64,000 nt of DNA from Umbelopsis ramanniana AG (lineage: Eukaryota; Mucoromycota; Umbelopsidomycetes; Umbelopsidales; Umbelopsidaceae). Below are positions 14,140-25,434 of the stretch, piece after piece (the stretch's first letter is position 1; every line of letters begins with the position of its first letter). Under the pieces are notes generated by a model that made no database searches, had not been told where the DNA came from, and saw only the letters and a list, made by a program, of their open reading frames with translations. A program made the translations under genes and the position numbers. The stretch is taken from NCBI RefSeq assembly GCF_025399195.1, contig NW_026252145.1, positions 62,001 to 126,000 on the forward strand. The letters are read 5' to 3'.

Positions 14140-16893
14140 CTAGAGGATAGTAAATGCTTCTAGTGCTTTACCGATTTGGCCGACACGGCCATCTACAACC
14201 GAGAAAATATTATTTACAAATTCCGAGTCGTACTGGCATGCACGCGTGCAGTCAGGGGAGAAGTTCACTTCTATGATCTTGGGTTTGAGATCACTGGTGA
14301 CCATCACGTCAAACCCATACACCGCAAATGGCTTGAATGCTGTAGGAGGGCTGGCCATGCCCAGAGGTTGTTCCTGTATACATGCAGCACTAAGGACATC
14401 TATAAGATGAAGGTTGTGAGTACCACATAGCCAGAGCCAATTGCATCTAACAGTCCTTTACCTTTGATAGCGACATTGATATCCTTTTGAATCTCTGCCC
14501 ACTTCAAGCCCTTGTGCTCCTTTTCTATATTCTTGATGAACTCTTGATAGTGGATCTGAGTCATTTGGTAATTGGAGTAGTTCATGACCGTAAAGTGCTT
14601 CTCATAGTCGTCAAGATTATCTGTAAGAACCATAATATGGTATGCAATTCAGTCATCACGCTGATGGTATTTTGCTCCAAGATGTATTCACTTACGCATA
14701 TCATATTTCTTATTGGCAAGACGAATCCAGAACATGTTATACACACAAGCAACCATAGGTTGTGTTTGTTGCAAAAGAACAATGTATCGCAAATCAAACT
14801 TGCGATCGTGATAAAGCAAAGGTTTATCAACGTACTCTTGAACAATCTTTGGTGTAGCCGTCTCTCTCTGTCGGATGGCCTGCGGAAGCGATTCTGCAAT
14901 GCCGATGTCCATACCTCGAGCGTAGTTCCTATATTCAACCGTATTAGCCACTTTGTTCTGTCGCACCATACAACTTGTTCATACCTACCATGGTTTGGTG
15001 ATCCACAGGTTATTGTCTTCAAGGTTACGTGATCGTTGCAAATAATCTCCTACAAACGCTGGAAGCTGGTTGATCAAGTTATACGTCTGAGGGAACCAAG
15101 AAACCTTGCCGTATGTTTGGCTGTGGTGGATGAGGTGAGCTATGAAAATCTGCCATTCGATAGCATACATTGGAGGAAACAAACTTACGACAAAAGCTGG
15201 GCAAGGTTGTTCTTATAAGTTAGACAGGATTCGTTGGGAACTTGGCTGATGCGTTGGTTAGACTTGAGTTTATCCCAGTCACTGAAATCCTGAACCACCC
15301 ATATGATATCAGCCGACTGAATGTCATTTGTGAATACGATATGCGGTAACGTCAAATTCTGTTTCACAAAGTCAGCGGTAGTATAGACTTTGATTTCAAC
15401 ATTTTGAGTGGTAGGCATTTTCAGTATCGCCTCTGCGTTGATTGGCTTGGCAGAAGTTACTGGCTTGGAGGTGGCTTCGGTTGATTCCTATGCAAACGGT
15501 TGTTAAGAACAACATTTACGCATTGATGACACTATGACTATGAAACTCACTTCAAATGCTTCAATGAAATCATCCTCACTTCCGATCTCCTCTTCGTTAG
15601 CAATTCGTCCCGGGAAAGCGGCCAAGTAGGCTTCACGTTCAAGTTTCTCTTTCAAGTCTTTCGGTATAAAGTCTCGAGTAACGATTTCGCCTTGGGCAAT
15701 ATCCTTGATTGGGAAGAGGACACTATAAGGGATGGTGCTAGCATGGCCACGCGAGAAGATGAAGGGCAACATGACGCAGTTGGGTTCCGAGGAGTGTACG
15801 ACAGCCGAGCCCACCTCATCGTTCATATCTATCAAAACGTTGTGATATTAATATGCTGGTAGTGACGATATGAAGCAACAGCTTTCTCCTACTTACACCA
15901 TACGCTTTCAACACCAGTTGTACCTTCCGGTGTAACAACCGAGTACTGGTAGGTTTGGTTGTAGGTCCACATCTTGGAGTACACTTGGTTTATTCTACGT
16001 GCAAGAACCTCCTTTTCTTTCTCTTTCCTTCTCTCTTCTTTCTCCTTTTTGAGACGCTCTTCCTTCTCTTCCGGCTTACCGCTTGCTGTGAAAACACGCA
16101 ATTATTAGACAGATCTGTTTCTTCAAATGTGGCCAGCTTTCTACCATATTGACTTACCAAGGACTTGACCCAATACTTGATCTTGCAGACGTTCCGACTC
16201 TGCTTTAAATTCTTCTGACATAGTCAGGTGCATGATAGCATTGACGAGATCATAACGCTGAGCAACAAGAGCTTCCCTCGCTTGCTCTTTGCTAACATTA
16301 GCTTGCTCTGCAACCACATCAATCATATTTGAATCCTCTTCAATTTCATCTTCATCATCACTATCGACCACTTCCTCTTTCTCAATGTCCATGATTGTTT
16401 CCAGACGATCCAAAAGCCCTGGTGCCGACTTGATTTCTTTCTTTGCATTTTCTGGTTTAGTGGTCCATGCATGGTCAATCAAGAAGATGTTGCTGTTTGA
16501 AGTTTCCTTAATTACCGATAGTGTCTGCACGATGAATGTGCTTACGATTCATGGATAGCTTACCTTTCCTTTGCGAGATCAGTTTTGGCATGAAGTGAGT
16601 AGCCTTCTACATTATCGCCATAATGAAGCTCAAAAGCATTTCCTGAATAACCCAAACGTCAGTCACACTTTCTCTACCTTTCACGTTCATTTTTTAAAAA
16701 ACCCTCACCAGCGTCCAAGTAGTCTTCTCCAAGCTTCATAAAGAGCGTCTGCATATCGAGTGTCAAGTGTGAATAAGTTGGCTAGCTGTTGCAAGGACCA
16801 AGCTTCTGCAATGCACATTACCTCCCATAGCTCTTGAGGAATTGCAGAGAGCTGGTACTGATGGACCGTTACGAATGCATCGAATGCTGACAT
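14140..16893 (-). CDS. TTLL12: TTLL12 orthologue: SET-like plus tubulin-tyrosine-ligase-like protein, with a NAC-type UBA domain
   Basis: Eleven exons on the minus strand: 16893-16822, 16748-16709, 16642-16564, 16492-16158, 16085-15897, 15828-15551, 15487-15189, 15120-14989, 14928-14696, 14620-14462 and 14399-14140. They close to 691 residues. The N-terminal half matches the SET-like part of human TTLL12 (NIFLIDHAWT at about 65, MWTYNQTYQ, WYMNDEVGSAVVHSSEPNC). The C-terminal half is the TTL domain (WITKPWNYARG, KFDLRYIVLL, NLDDYEKHFTVMNY, KIIEVNFSPDC). Human TTLL12 has only about 17 residues between LMGIE and MWKFNQTYQ. Here about 100 residues are inserted, containing a UBA domain of the NAC-alpha/HYPK kind (residues 119-155, NMIDVVAEQANVSKEQ... 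DLVNAIMHLTM) and a Lys/Glu-rich helix. TTLL12 is a pseudo-ligase-like protein linked to tubulin and histone marks in animals; its role in fungi is unknown to me. Confidence 0.92.
16219..16329 (-). other. NAC-alpha/HYPK-type UBA domain within TTLL12
   Basis: These 37 codons follow an acidic linker and contain the pattern of the NAC-alpha C-terminal UBA: an I-x-x-V start, QANVS, a central A-R-E-A-L helix and the ending DLVNAIMHLTM. They lie wholly inside exon 4, so the insertion is not a splicing artefact. Known NAC-type UBAs bind partners at the ribosome or the N-terminal acetylase NatA; that role here is inference. Confidence 0.8.
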
Positions 16894-18199
16894 GTCGAAG
16901 TTTGGCTCGAGGTAACACAGCAAGCATTCTACCTTTGTTTTTTTTTTTTTATGCTTAATTCTCGCTCCGCAATAATGGCAGTGATTGTTGACGTAATTCA
17001 ACACTTTTTTTTTATATGAAAGCGGGTACACCACCACGTACGGATCAATTCACAATGGCCTGGACACGCACTGTACTCGCCGCATGTAACGCACGCCCGT
17101 TTGTTGCTTATGGTGCCCATCAGCCGGCTGTTTAAATCATTTTCAGTTCTGATGTCAAGCACTGATATTTTTCGTCGTCGGTCAGCAACCGTAAGGACTT
17201 TTTTGCAAACATTTGTTTTAACCATTTCAATTAAATGAATTTTAGCCAGAGAGAATTTTTCCAAAGTGATAAAATGGCCAAAGAGAATATCTAATGCAAG
17301 AATTGCGAGGAGGAAGCAGCAGTCATTCACTCGAAAGGCAAACCATGCGACGACTGCCTCGCGAAGCCAAGAGCCATCGCGCCACGCTGGTGCACAAAAT
17401 CATTGGGCTCGACAAGTGGAGGAGTTGAAAAAGCAGCTACATGTCGAACAAGACGATGTTATCAAGAATTTTGCTGTCATCTGCGTATCAAAATCGGAGA
17501 ACTTGAAATTCTATTGACACAAGTCAGAAAATAGTCAGCATTGGTATACTGTTTAGAACTTTCTAACCATCGAACACCGCATCTCAAAGAGTCATGGACA
17601 TCAAAAAATTCTCGGTACCGCAAGGACAAACAGGGCGAATACGACGTTTTAGAACGTCCATTTTCTTTCGATCCAACCGAAAATACTTTGAGGGACGCCA
17701 TGCATGTTTAAATTTGCCTTCTGTAGGTACAAAAGGCATGGATAATCATCGAATCGTTCCCCACACGTTCTGCAGATAGCTTTCTGATCTACGTGACCCT
17801 TTAACGTCAACGAACCCAAACAAACTGAAGAAGAATCAAGCGTCAACCCTTTTCCTACCATCGTCCGTTTCGATCAATTAAGCCGTCTCACGAATAGATG
17901 TATAGAAACATATATATTTGGACAAATAAAAGGTATAGGTGGAGGTTGTAATGATTCACAAAGGAATAACCATAGCGAAACCCTGCATACAGCAGGGTAG
18001 AAAATAAGGAAGGAATGGATAGCACACAATGCAAGTAACATTTCCATAGCGAAATGGCCCAATATTATCGTGCTTGTGTGCGTGGGGTTGAAGCATGCTT
18101 GTATGAGATAGATTGTAGAATGTGAAATTGGGGGATTGCGTGTGCAGTTACGTGTGGCAAATGATATCTAGAACATGATGGAGATAGCTAGTATGTGGA
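16894..18199. other. Gap between TTLL12 and the acyltransferase gene, with decayed coding fragments
   Basis: The first 30 or so bases upstream of TTLL12 hold its 5' leader. Farther up lie a minus-strand fragment like the RNA polymerase largest subunit (16925-17227), a plus-strand stretch at about 17299-17390 with a C-x2-C ... C-x2-C pattern, and a minus-strand stretch at about 17740-17850 with another C-x2-C (CRTCGERF). From about 17880 to 18199 nothing is seen except probable 3' UTR of the acyltransferase gene. Confidence 0.5.
16925..17227 (-). pseudogene. Fragment resembling the N-terminal clamp zinc fingers of an RNA polymerase largest subunit
   Basis: The conceptual translation reads KISVLDIRTEND, then SRLMGTISNKRACVTCGE and ACPGHCELI, followed by VVYPLSYKKKVLNYVNNHCHYCG. 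This matches the start of beta-prime-like subunits (Rpb1, Rpa190, Rpc160 or a large-DNA-virus homologue): the (D)PRLG-like turn, the first zinc finger C-x2-C ... C-P-G-H, the G-H-I-E-L-like strand, and the second C-x2-C. Only this end of the gene is present. It is broken (at least one break) and its source, host duplicate or old viral insertion, cannot be decided by eye. It abuts the TTLL12 5' end. Confidence 0.5.
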
Positions 18200-20818
18200 T
18201 TATCCAACAATAGCTTGCTTGGGTGGCGCCTCGTCGAAATCTTCAATTTTAAAGATTGGGCGCTGCTTCAAGCCATTTTCATTGAATGGTAATGTGGGCG
18301 ATAAACTGGTCATCGACTCTACTTTGAACCCCTCGCCGTTGTTGCTGGATACACTGCTTGCTCGACTACGGTTTCTGCTATCGGGTGTCCAGCCGCCATC
18401 CAATTCACTAGCGGATCCACTACGACTTCGATTTCCTTGCGAGGACCGGCCCAAAAAGTACAAGTTGTCATCTGCATCCGATTCAGACGCATTTTTGCTC
18501 CAGTTAAAGATGTTGCGATCATCCATCCATTCTTTTCGTTGATTGAAGAAGCCACTGGCGATCTTGGGGAATGAGAACTGGCTGGTAGATCGGCTAACAT
18601 TATTACTTGCACTTGGACTAGGTGCGATTCTAAAGATATTGTCGGCTACGAAGTAGAAAAATCCACACGTTAGTATCCATAACCCACCTAATATCACATT
18701 ATAAAGAAATCAACCTACGATCAAAGTCAGTAAAGGCTCTTGGTCCATACTCGTTGATCAGCTCTGTGATATCATGAGACAGCTTTTCCCGATTTTGGCG
18801 AAGTTGCTCAGTGCTTTGATGATCAACAAGAGCAAGATAGAGGGGCTTTAGGGACCTATTTTGAAGAAAAAAGTACCAATGCATATGTTAGAAAAATATG
18901 GCTATGTATAGATATTTGAACGCACAATATTCACCTGTAGACGTCCATGCCGATTTCTCCAAAACGTAAACTGGCATACGAGATAAAAGGTAACAGAATC
19001 CATACAACGGCAGGAGCAACGAATTTCCATTTAAGGGGTAAATCAGTGTGCAACAATGTGATGAAGAGGAGCAGAGTGTAGAGACCATAGATAGTGGGAA
19101 GGAGGACAAAACCGACCAAGATTTTCCATGTAGCAAGTACGTCGCGACCAGCGATTTTGACGGTAGATCCACGGAGTGCTTCCCTAGCTTTTTTAGCACT
19201 GAAAATCTTGGCAACAATAGCCACAGGCAAATTCAAGATAGCACCTGGGAAGGCCAACAATCCCCAAATGATCAACAGCAGTATTCGATAGCCTAGTAAA
19301 GCTAGAATACGTGATGTGTGAAGCTCCATACGAGACACCTGATGATCTCTCAAACCATGATATTTGACAAGCTGGTTGTAGGCTAAGACCTTCTGCTGCA
19401 ATTCCTTCACCTTGGGTTCATCTTTGAATAGATTATAGCCGATGACAAAGCGTCTATTCAAATCGACCACTTGGGATATGTGTAGTTTTCGATGAGCTGG
19501 TTTATACAGGCGGCGAGCAGCTTGTATGACCATGAGGGTTTCATATGAGGCGGCATTGACTGTGACCGATTTCAGGGCGTTGTAAATGTTATCCAATAGT
19601 TTTGTGCATGCAGCCCTCTTTTCTGTACCACCTGCTTTATATTGTTCAACAAGCTTAGGTGAGATAGTGATGGGATCACCAAACTCAATGACAGCTCTTG
19701 ATCTGAAGCGATGAGGATGAAAATAATTCAGACCTGAAATACTTGGCTTGTTAGTTCCGTATTCTGCATCGGTGTGAGCCATGCACTGAGTTTATGGCTG
19801 GCCTCCCAACTTACCACACGGTACAATCTTTACATCCAAACCAGGATATTTAGCCATCGCGCCCAACGCCATCAAGGTGACTCCGGCTATGATAAAGGGT
19901 GCACCCCAAAATAGTAGTTTGGATCAGTTTTGTGACGCAAGACAAACAATATAATATATGATTATACCTTTCAGAGGAAGCATTTCCGCGCGGTCGTGAC
20001 TACCACCTTCCGGAAAGATGGTAATGCATTGGCCGTCATTTAATTCGTCATATACGGTATTATAAACATCTTCCTGTTCGATATGGGGCATACATTTGTA
20101 GAGAGTTCCGTCATTTTGTGTAAGAAGTTCGAGCGCCTTGAGGTCTTTGAACTCTCTTTTGATTATGATCTCAGTGTCGGAGACAATCTCTACAACCTCA
20201 GACTGACCGACGTTCTTGGGTAGGACGATGGAGTCTCTGACATGAAGTTGCTGAGTGAAATGGGTGTCGATACCAGTAATTCTCAACGGATCTGTTTTTC
20301 GATTTAACAGCTGAATACGTCCTTTGCCAGGCTTGGCTAGATCCTGGGGTCGCACTACGGGTACTGAGGCGCGGGAAAATAATAATTAGACAGGCAGTGG
20401 TTGGGGAAGATCGGCGGATATGGAAACTGATGTGTACACATAAAAAAAATTGGCCCACATCGCCTTTATACTTACTAGAATTCAACAGTCGAGCAAACGT
20501 GCCAATTCCTCTTTCACCCATAGATTTTGCAGCAATAATGAACGATGCTCGTCGTCCGCACTCTCGCATAACAATCAATGGATCTACAAACTGATGATTT
20601 ATTCAAAGAGGGAATAAACCGGCATTGTCAAAACGCATACTCAAAAGAAATTGGCATAGAGGAACACTTACTTGATTGGCGTGTGGTGCTGCAACAAAGA
20701 TAACTGGGCCTTCCTGAGGGATGCGGTGAGCTCCTCTTGGACGGACTTCACGGAAGAAGATGTCCACCATAATGTTGAAGATCCAGGATAGAATGTCATA
20801 ACCAATGGTGCCCTTCAT
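18200..20818 (-). CDS. SCT1: Glycerol-3-phosphate/dihydroxyacetone-phosphate sn-1 acyltransferase (Sct1/Gpt2 type)
   Basis: Seven exons on the minus strand: 20818-20672, 20590-20476, 20363-19968, 19886-19815, 19733-18935, 18855-18719 and 18645-18200. They total about 703 residues, near yeast Sct1 (759) and Gpt2 (743). The acyltransferase blocks are clear: APHANQFVDPL (motif I, with N replacing the usual acidic spacing as in Sct1), SIPVVRPQDLAKPGKG, FPEGGSHD (motif III) and PCGLNYFHPHRFRSRA (motif IV). Several membrane segments follow (about residues 400-530). The C-terminal tail is Ser/Arg-rich and probably phosphorylated, as known for the yeast enzymes. It catalyses the first acylation of glycerolipid synthesis in the ER. 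The splice between HANQ and FVDPL restores motif I exactly. Confidence 0.95.
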
Positions 20819-22170
20819 GATGAGCGGGGCGAGGGAAATGTGAAAGGAGGTAAAAGAAGGTTGGCGAAGTAATGGACAGTCGCGGACGAGAGTTTTAAAG
20901 CGGCAACGTGCAACTGTCGTTGTCGGAATAAGACTTGCCAGGTCGGAGCCCCAAACGCAGAAAAAGAAAACGTTATATGGTAGAAAACCACGGCCTTTCC
21001 ATTTGATATGGCCTCATTCTAAAATATAATATGTCAATATCATGTGAAATAGACTACTTTGAAAGAGAGAAACACCGAAAGCGTCCATGGATTCGGAAAA
21101 CCAGCGCCAACTATGCTCAGACGTAGAACAATCAGCTCTCAAAATCAACTCCCGATTTTTTGGGATTTTTTGTTCAGATGTGGAACTCCTGGGTACTGCC
21201 CTGCCAAAGCAGTCTACATATTGGCTCCTCTTTTGTGGCGATAAGGTCAATTCTTCAAAAATGACATTATACCTTTACAGTCTGTACATGTAACCCAAAT
21301 ACACGATTTTAAACCGACATGTCTGCTAGAATAAAATAGAATAAAAATCCACAGTCAAGGGAAAGAAGCCCCACATGGTTGCAGATATTGGTCTGGCGAT
21401 GGATGTTTTTTTGATTTCTGCCATACATCATGGGATCTACCATCCAAAGCTTTTCCAGTCTATAGCTGATAGGATTTATATTATATTACTCCTGTCTCTC
21501 TTATCGGATACAAGGCAAGCCATCTTGCGCTGTCTCAAACCCCTTGCATTGACAATTGACACCGTTCGTGCTCAGCATAGGGAAAAATTTCTGACCTTGC
21601 TGTGACTGCGGTGATGACATCAGCATTTCTGAAAAGTATTTTTACGCGGCTCAAGTCGCAATTTTTTTTTTTCACAAACAATGTAACTTTCTTGTATTTT
21701 GAAGCAATATCTTCAATAAAGATACTATTTTATTATTGCACATTTACATGTGGTTATGAGTGATGTCTCTTCATACCATACCCTATCATTATTCAATGCT
21801 CAACTCCTGCCCATGAGTTGTGACATGGGAAAAATAGGGAAGATTATCCTGCAGTGCTGGTTAAAGTGCTTTCGTGTATAGCAACTCGAGTTCCTTACAG
21901 ACTTCGTTTTGCTCATATGTCTGCTCTGATCACAAAAGCATTTGCGACATACAAATCCAATTCTTTAAACCTCAACTGAATATAAAAATAAATCAAGTGT
22001 GATTATGACTAAAGGCGTATTACACGTTATTGATATCCAAGATGACGCTAGCTGGGAGAGTTGTGAAGATAAGGCTGGCTTCATTATACAGTATAACATG
22101 CATCTAAATTACTTCAACCTTGCATACATGATTATATATAAACGGAATGAAAAAAAGTTTGTACTTGTGA
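20819..22170. other. Intergenic region of 1.35 kb
   Basis: No gene is supported. The part next to 20818 should be the promoter of the acyltransferase gene, and the part next to 22171 the 3' region of the LRR gene. Short frames at about 21059-21290, 21375-21605 and 21999-22244 have no recognisable features. The 21650-21760 part is T- and A-rich. Confidence 0.5.
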
Positions 22171-24269
22171 TTATGAATGTTTGGCACTATCTTCCATCTC
22201 GTTCAACACACGGAGCCAGCCACTACCCGCTTCATTTCGCATAGCCTCGATCTTGCGGCGATATTCGTCACCCGTTACAGGTGGCACATCGATGACTACC
22301 GGAGCCTTGCGAGTTTTGCGTCGGTTTGCTGATGGCTTAGGTGATCGTGATCTTGAATCAGCCTCCAACTCAGTATACCGCAATACACGTCGGTTGTTGT
22401 TATCCGGACTCTTCCTATCCTCCTCTGGTAGAGCCGGCACTTCATCATCTGTTACATTGGGTATAGAGTGTTCGCTATCCAAACGAACAATTCGCTTGTT
22501 CTTCTTTTGTTTGCTATGTGCTTTCTTGTTGTCAGGGATTGACAATCGTCTTTGGTCAGTCGGGGCTGCTGCAGGTTGATGGGGTTGAGTAGCAGTAGAG
22601 ACAATGGCAGCCGGAATGTTGCCAGTATCACTTGTGCCTTCGCTGATGTGTCGTCGTTCAATCGCACTTGGTCCTGTTCCATCCAGTAATATTTCATTGT
22701 CTTGTGCCTCTTTAAATTTATTGAATAGTATGACACGGTAGTTTGTCTATAGGTAGGGAAGAGGTTTATATCATGAGTATCGATAGTGGAAAGTAGCATA
22801 CAACCGAACGCTTTTTTGCCATAATGTCCCTTTTCCTCGCTTCTTCTATTCGTGTGTTAAAAGGCTAAGCTTACCTCTTGCAACGTAAATGGGTTGGCTT
22901 CCACCCATACCTCTTTGATAGCGGGAAGAGAACCAAGTCGTCCGATTTCAGCAGTCTCTTCTATACGGTTATTTCGAATGTCTAGTCGCTCCAAAGACCA
23001 TAAACGCTCTAATCCCGCCAAAAGGGTGAGCCGGTTTCCGCGCAAGTCTAACTCCTGGACATTGCCCAGAATAGTGTTCACACCTGTCACAGAGGATATC
23101 ATATTGTTTGCAAGATTAAGGGATCGTAAATTATATAGGGTGGTGAGCGAGCTGGGGATATCGATTAATAAGTTGCTGGATAGATCAAAATGTTCGAGGT
23201 TCTGTAAATAGTGAAGTGGGGCATTGTCCAATGTGGTAATATTATTATCAGCCAAAGATAGATGCTTGAGGTTTTGCCAGGGAGGTGATTCCAGATGTTG
23301 TGAAAGGTCGATGGCTTCCTCATCGTCCTCCCGAGGTACAACTTGACCTCGCTTTTGTAAACTGGCGGCAATTTCCTCTACAATGACTTCGTTTATATCT
23401 TCTACTTTTGCGCTTTTGATGATCAGTGTTGTTAACTGTCCTTGAAGGGGTATCCAACCGTCGATCATGCGCGGGTGCATATTGATAAGCTCCAAATGAA
23501 GAAGAGATCGGAAAGGCACCATGGAAAGTCGTAAAGACCTTCCATCTTGTGGCAAGGGTGCCTCATATCCTACTATAACACGCCTGCCTGTACGGGTTGC
23601 TCCGCTTTGAGGGTGGACACTCAGATTGAAGTGCAGCTTAAGAGCCGTTATCCGTGACAAAACCTTGTAGATGAAAGTTATCTCATCTTCAATAGAACGT
23701 TGTGATTCTTGGTGTCTTGATCGGCGTTCCCAGAGGTTCCATCCTGTCGAGAGAGATAACGTGGAAATATTGGATGCAATGGACATGATAGATGGTGCTT
23801 TGTTTTCCGTAGCAGACGTTTCGGTTTCTACCACTCCACCTTCCGGAATGGTTCCTAGCAGTGCCGGATCACCAATCTCAAGTCCTAGATGCTCGAATTG
23901 AACCAAGAGGAAATACAAATGATGTGGATCAAGGGTCAATGTAGTTGCATTGCTCGGAGACTGAGGACGAGGCGATGGATAAAATGGCAAATATTGAGTT
24001 GGAACACCATAGATGGAAGAAGGTGGGCTATCGCCAGTACTAATGTTGCCTATGGGACGACGAGGAGAAGGAGCTTGCACTGCAGAAAACAGGGATGTAA
24101 CTGCACCGACGGTGTTGGTGAATGCATTTCTTTGCGCGTTGGCATTGGAAACACCGACGCCAGTAAAGGACTCTTTGGTAGGGTTTCGTACTGTAGCTAG
24201 TTTGTTTTCGTTGGCTCGTAAGTAGTGTGCCAAGGTGCGAATGAACTGATCACCTTGGATAGAGGCCAT
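22171..24269 (-). CDS. Leucine-rich-repeat protein of the STK11IP (LKB1-interacting protein) type
   Basis: Two exons on the minus strand, 24269-22875 and 22746-22171, encode 656 residues. The architecture follows the N-terminal half of animal STK11IP: a short helical start (LAHYLRANENKLATV), a line with PFRSLLHLELI, then LTTLII. Six or so leucine-rich repeats follow from about residue 320 to 450 (LKHLSLADNNIT, LEHFDLSSNLLI, LRSLNLANNMIS, VQELDLRGNRLT, LERLDIRNNRIE). They are capped by EVWVEANPFTLQETNYRVILFNKF. Exon 2 joins that cap in frame. The C-terminal 150 residues are charged and Ser/Pro-rich, presumably disordered. Animal STK11IP sits on endolysosomes and binds LKB1 and the V-ATPase; for the fungal protein only the resemblance is seen. 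Confidence 0.75.
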
Positions 24270-24396
24270 TTGGCGACTGTATTTAGTGCAAAGCGGCTGA
24301 AAAAGGTATTCAATTTTGCAATTGTGGGTTTTTTATTTTTTATTTTTTGATGTCAAATTCACAATGGGTCCAAAAAAAATAAAAACCGGAATATGT

Positions 24397-24850
24397 TTAT
24401 TCGGCCTTCTTCTCATCATCACCACCGGTGGCACGAGCTAAAATAGGATCGTTAGTTCAGAAGGGGTTTATCTATGTGTGCATAATAAAACATGATCTTA
24501 CTGTAGATGACTTGGGAAGCATGGCGGGTGATGCGACGAATAACACCTTGGTCCTCGAGCTCACGGATAGCAACACGGGCAAGGGAGCCGTTGAGACGGA
24601 GACGGTCAACAAGGACAGACTGGGAGATGAACTTGTAGGTGGGGACTTCCTTGAAGACACGTTCGTAGGTCTGCTTGTCAAGGACAACCATGTTGTTTGA
24701 CTTGTCCTTAACCTTCTTAGCAGACCACTTCTTCTTGGCCTTCTTGCCTCCGGAAGAGGAGGTGGGCTTGGCAGCAGCGTCCTTCTTGGCCTATCAATGA
24801 GAACAAACGATGTTAGTCATAGTGCTTTGGCTACTTCTACTGACGCTCAT
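24397..24850 (-). CDS. RPS25: 40S ribosomal protein eS25
   Basis: Three exons on the minus strand: 24850-24845, 24790-24502 and 24437-24397. They give about 111 residues. The body is unmistakable eS25: a Lys-rich N terminus (GGKKAKKKWSAKKVKDK), then VVLDKQTYERVFKEVPTYKFISQSVLVDRLRLNG and SLARVAIRELEDQGVI, ending TRATGGDDEKKAE. The first exon is proposed as only ATG AGC; it has a GTCAGT donor and joins exon 2 in phase 0, but a start this small is hard to prove by eye. The protein sits on the head of the small subunit near the E site. The last intron splits a Thr codon at TACACTCGT. Confidence 0.92.
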
Positions 24851-25434
24851 GACGTAGGGTTGGTTGGGCCGAGGTACGATACGGGGGATGGTCGGTTGAG
24901 GATTGCCGAGTTCACCAACAAACGTTTGGAGAAGGTTGCTTTTTTCATTCTCATTGTAGCTTTTATCATGTTTTGATACTATTTCAGTGGAAAGCGCTTG
25001 TTCCAAGATTGTCATCATCGTCACTGGTCGAATCGCTCACAATGTGGCATTAGGTGCATGCCAATTCAAATGGTGTCGAGTCGTTTTAGCGATCCATCAA
25101 TCCATCCATCCATCTGTAATCGTCCCTCGTTGACCTTTACATGAATCGTCAGATACCACTTGATGTACACTACATACCATATTGAATATTGAAAGAGGGA
25201 TTCACAGTGTTGCGGGTACTGAGTCCCTCTTCAGGCCGTGATTTCCACACACCGATATGCACGTGACTTTGCTGTTCATTTTTCATCCAAGGGCCTGCGC
25301 ACAGCGCCGATCAAAACGTCCAAATTTGAAACCAAATAAAACAAGCAATGCATTTAAAATTACCTGTTCCAAGAATCCTACAGATCCCTCTTCCTTTGTT
25401 TTTTGCTTCTTATCATTAGAGTAAAAACCACATC
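24851..25434. other. Divergent promoter region between eS25 and the LIM gene
   Basis: No gene is seen. The region serves two divergent starts. A tandem CCATCAAT/CCATCCAT stretch (about 25090-25112) is the only visible simple repeat. No TATA box is convincing for the eS25 gene. Confidence 0.4.
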
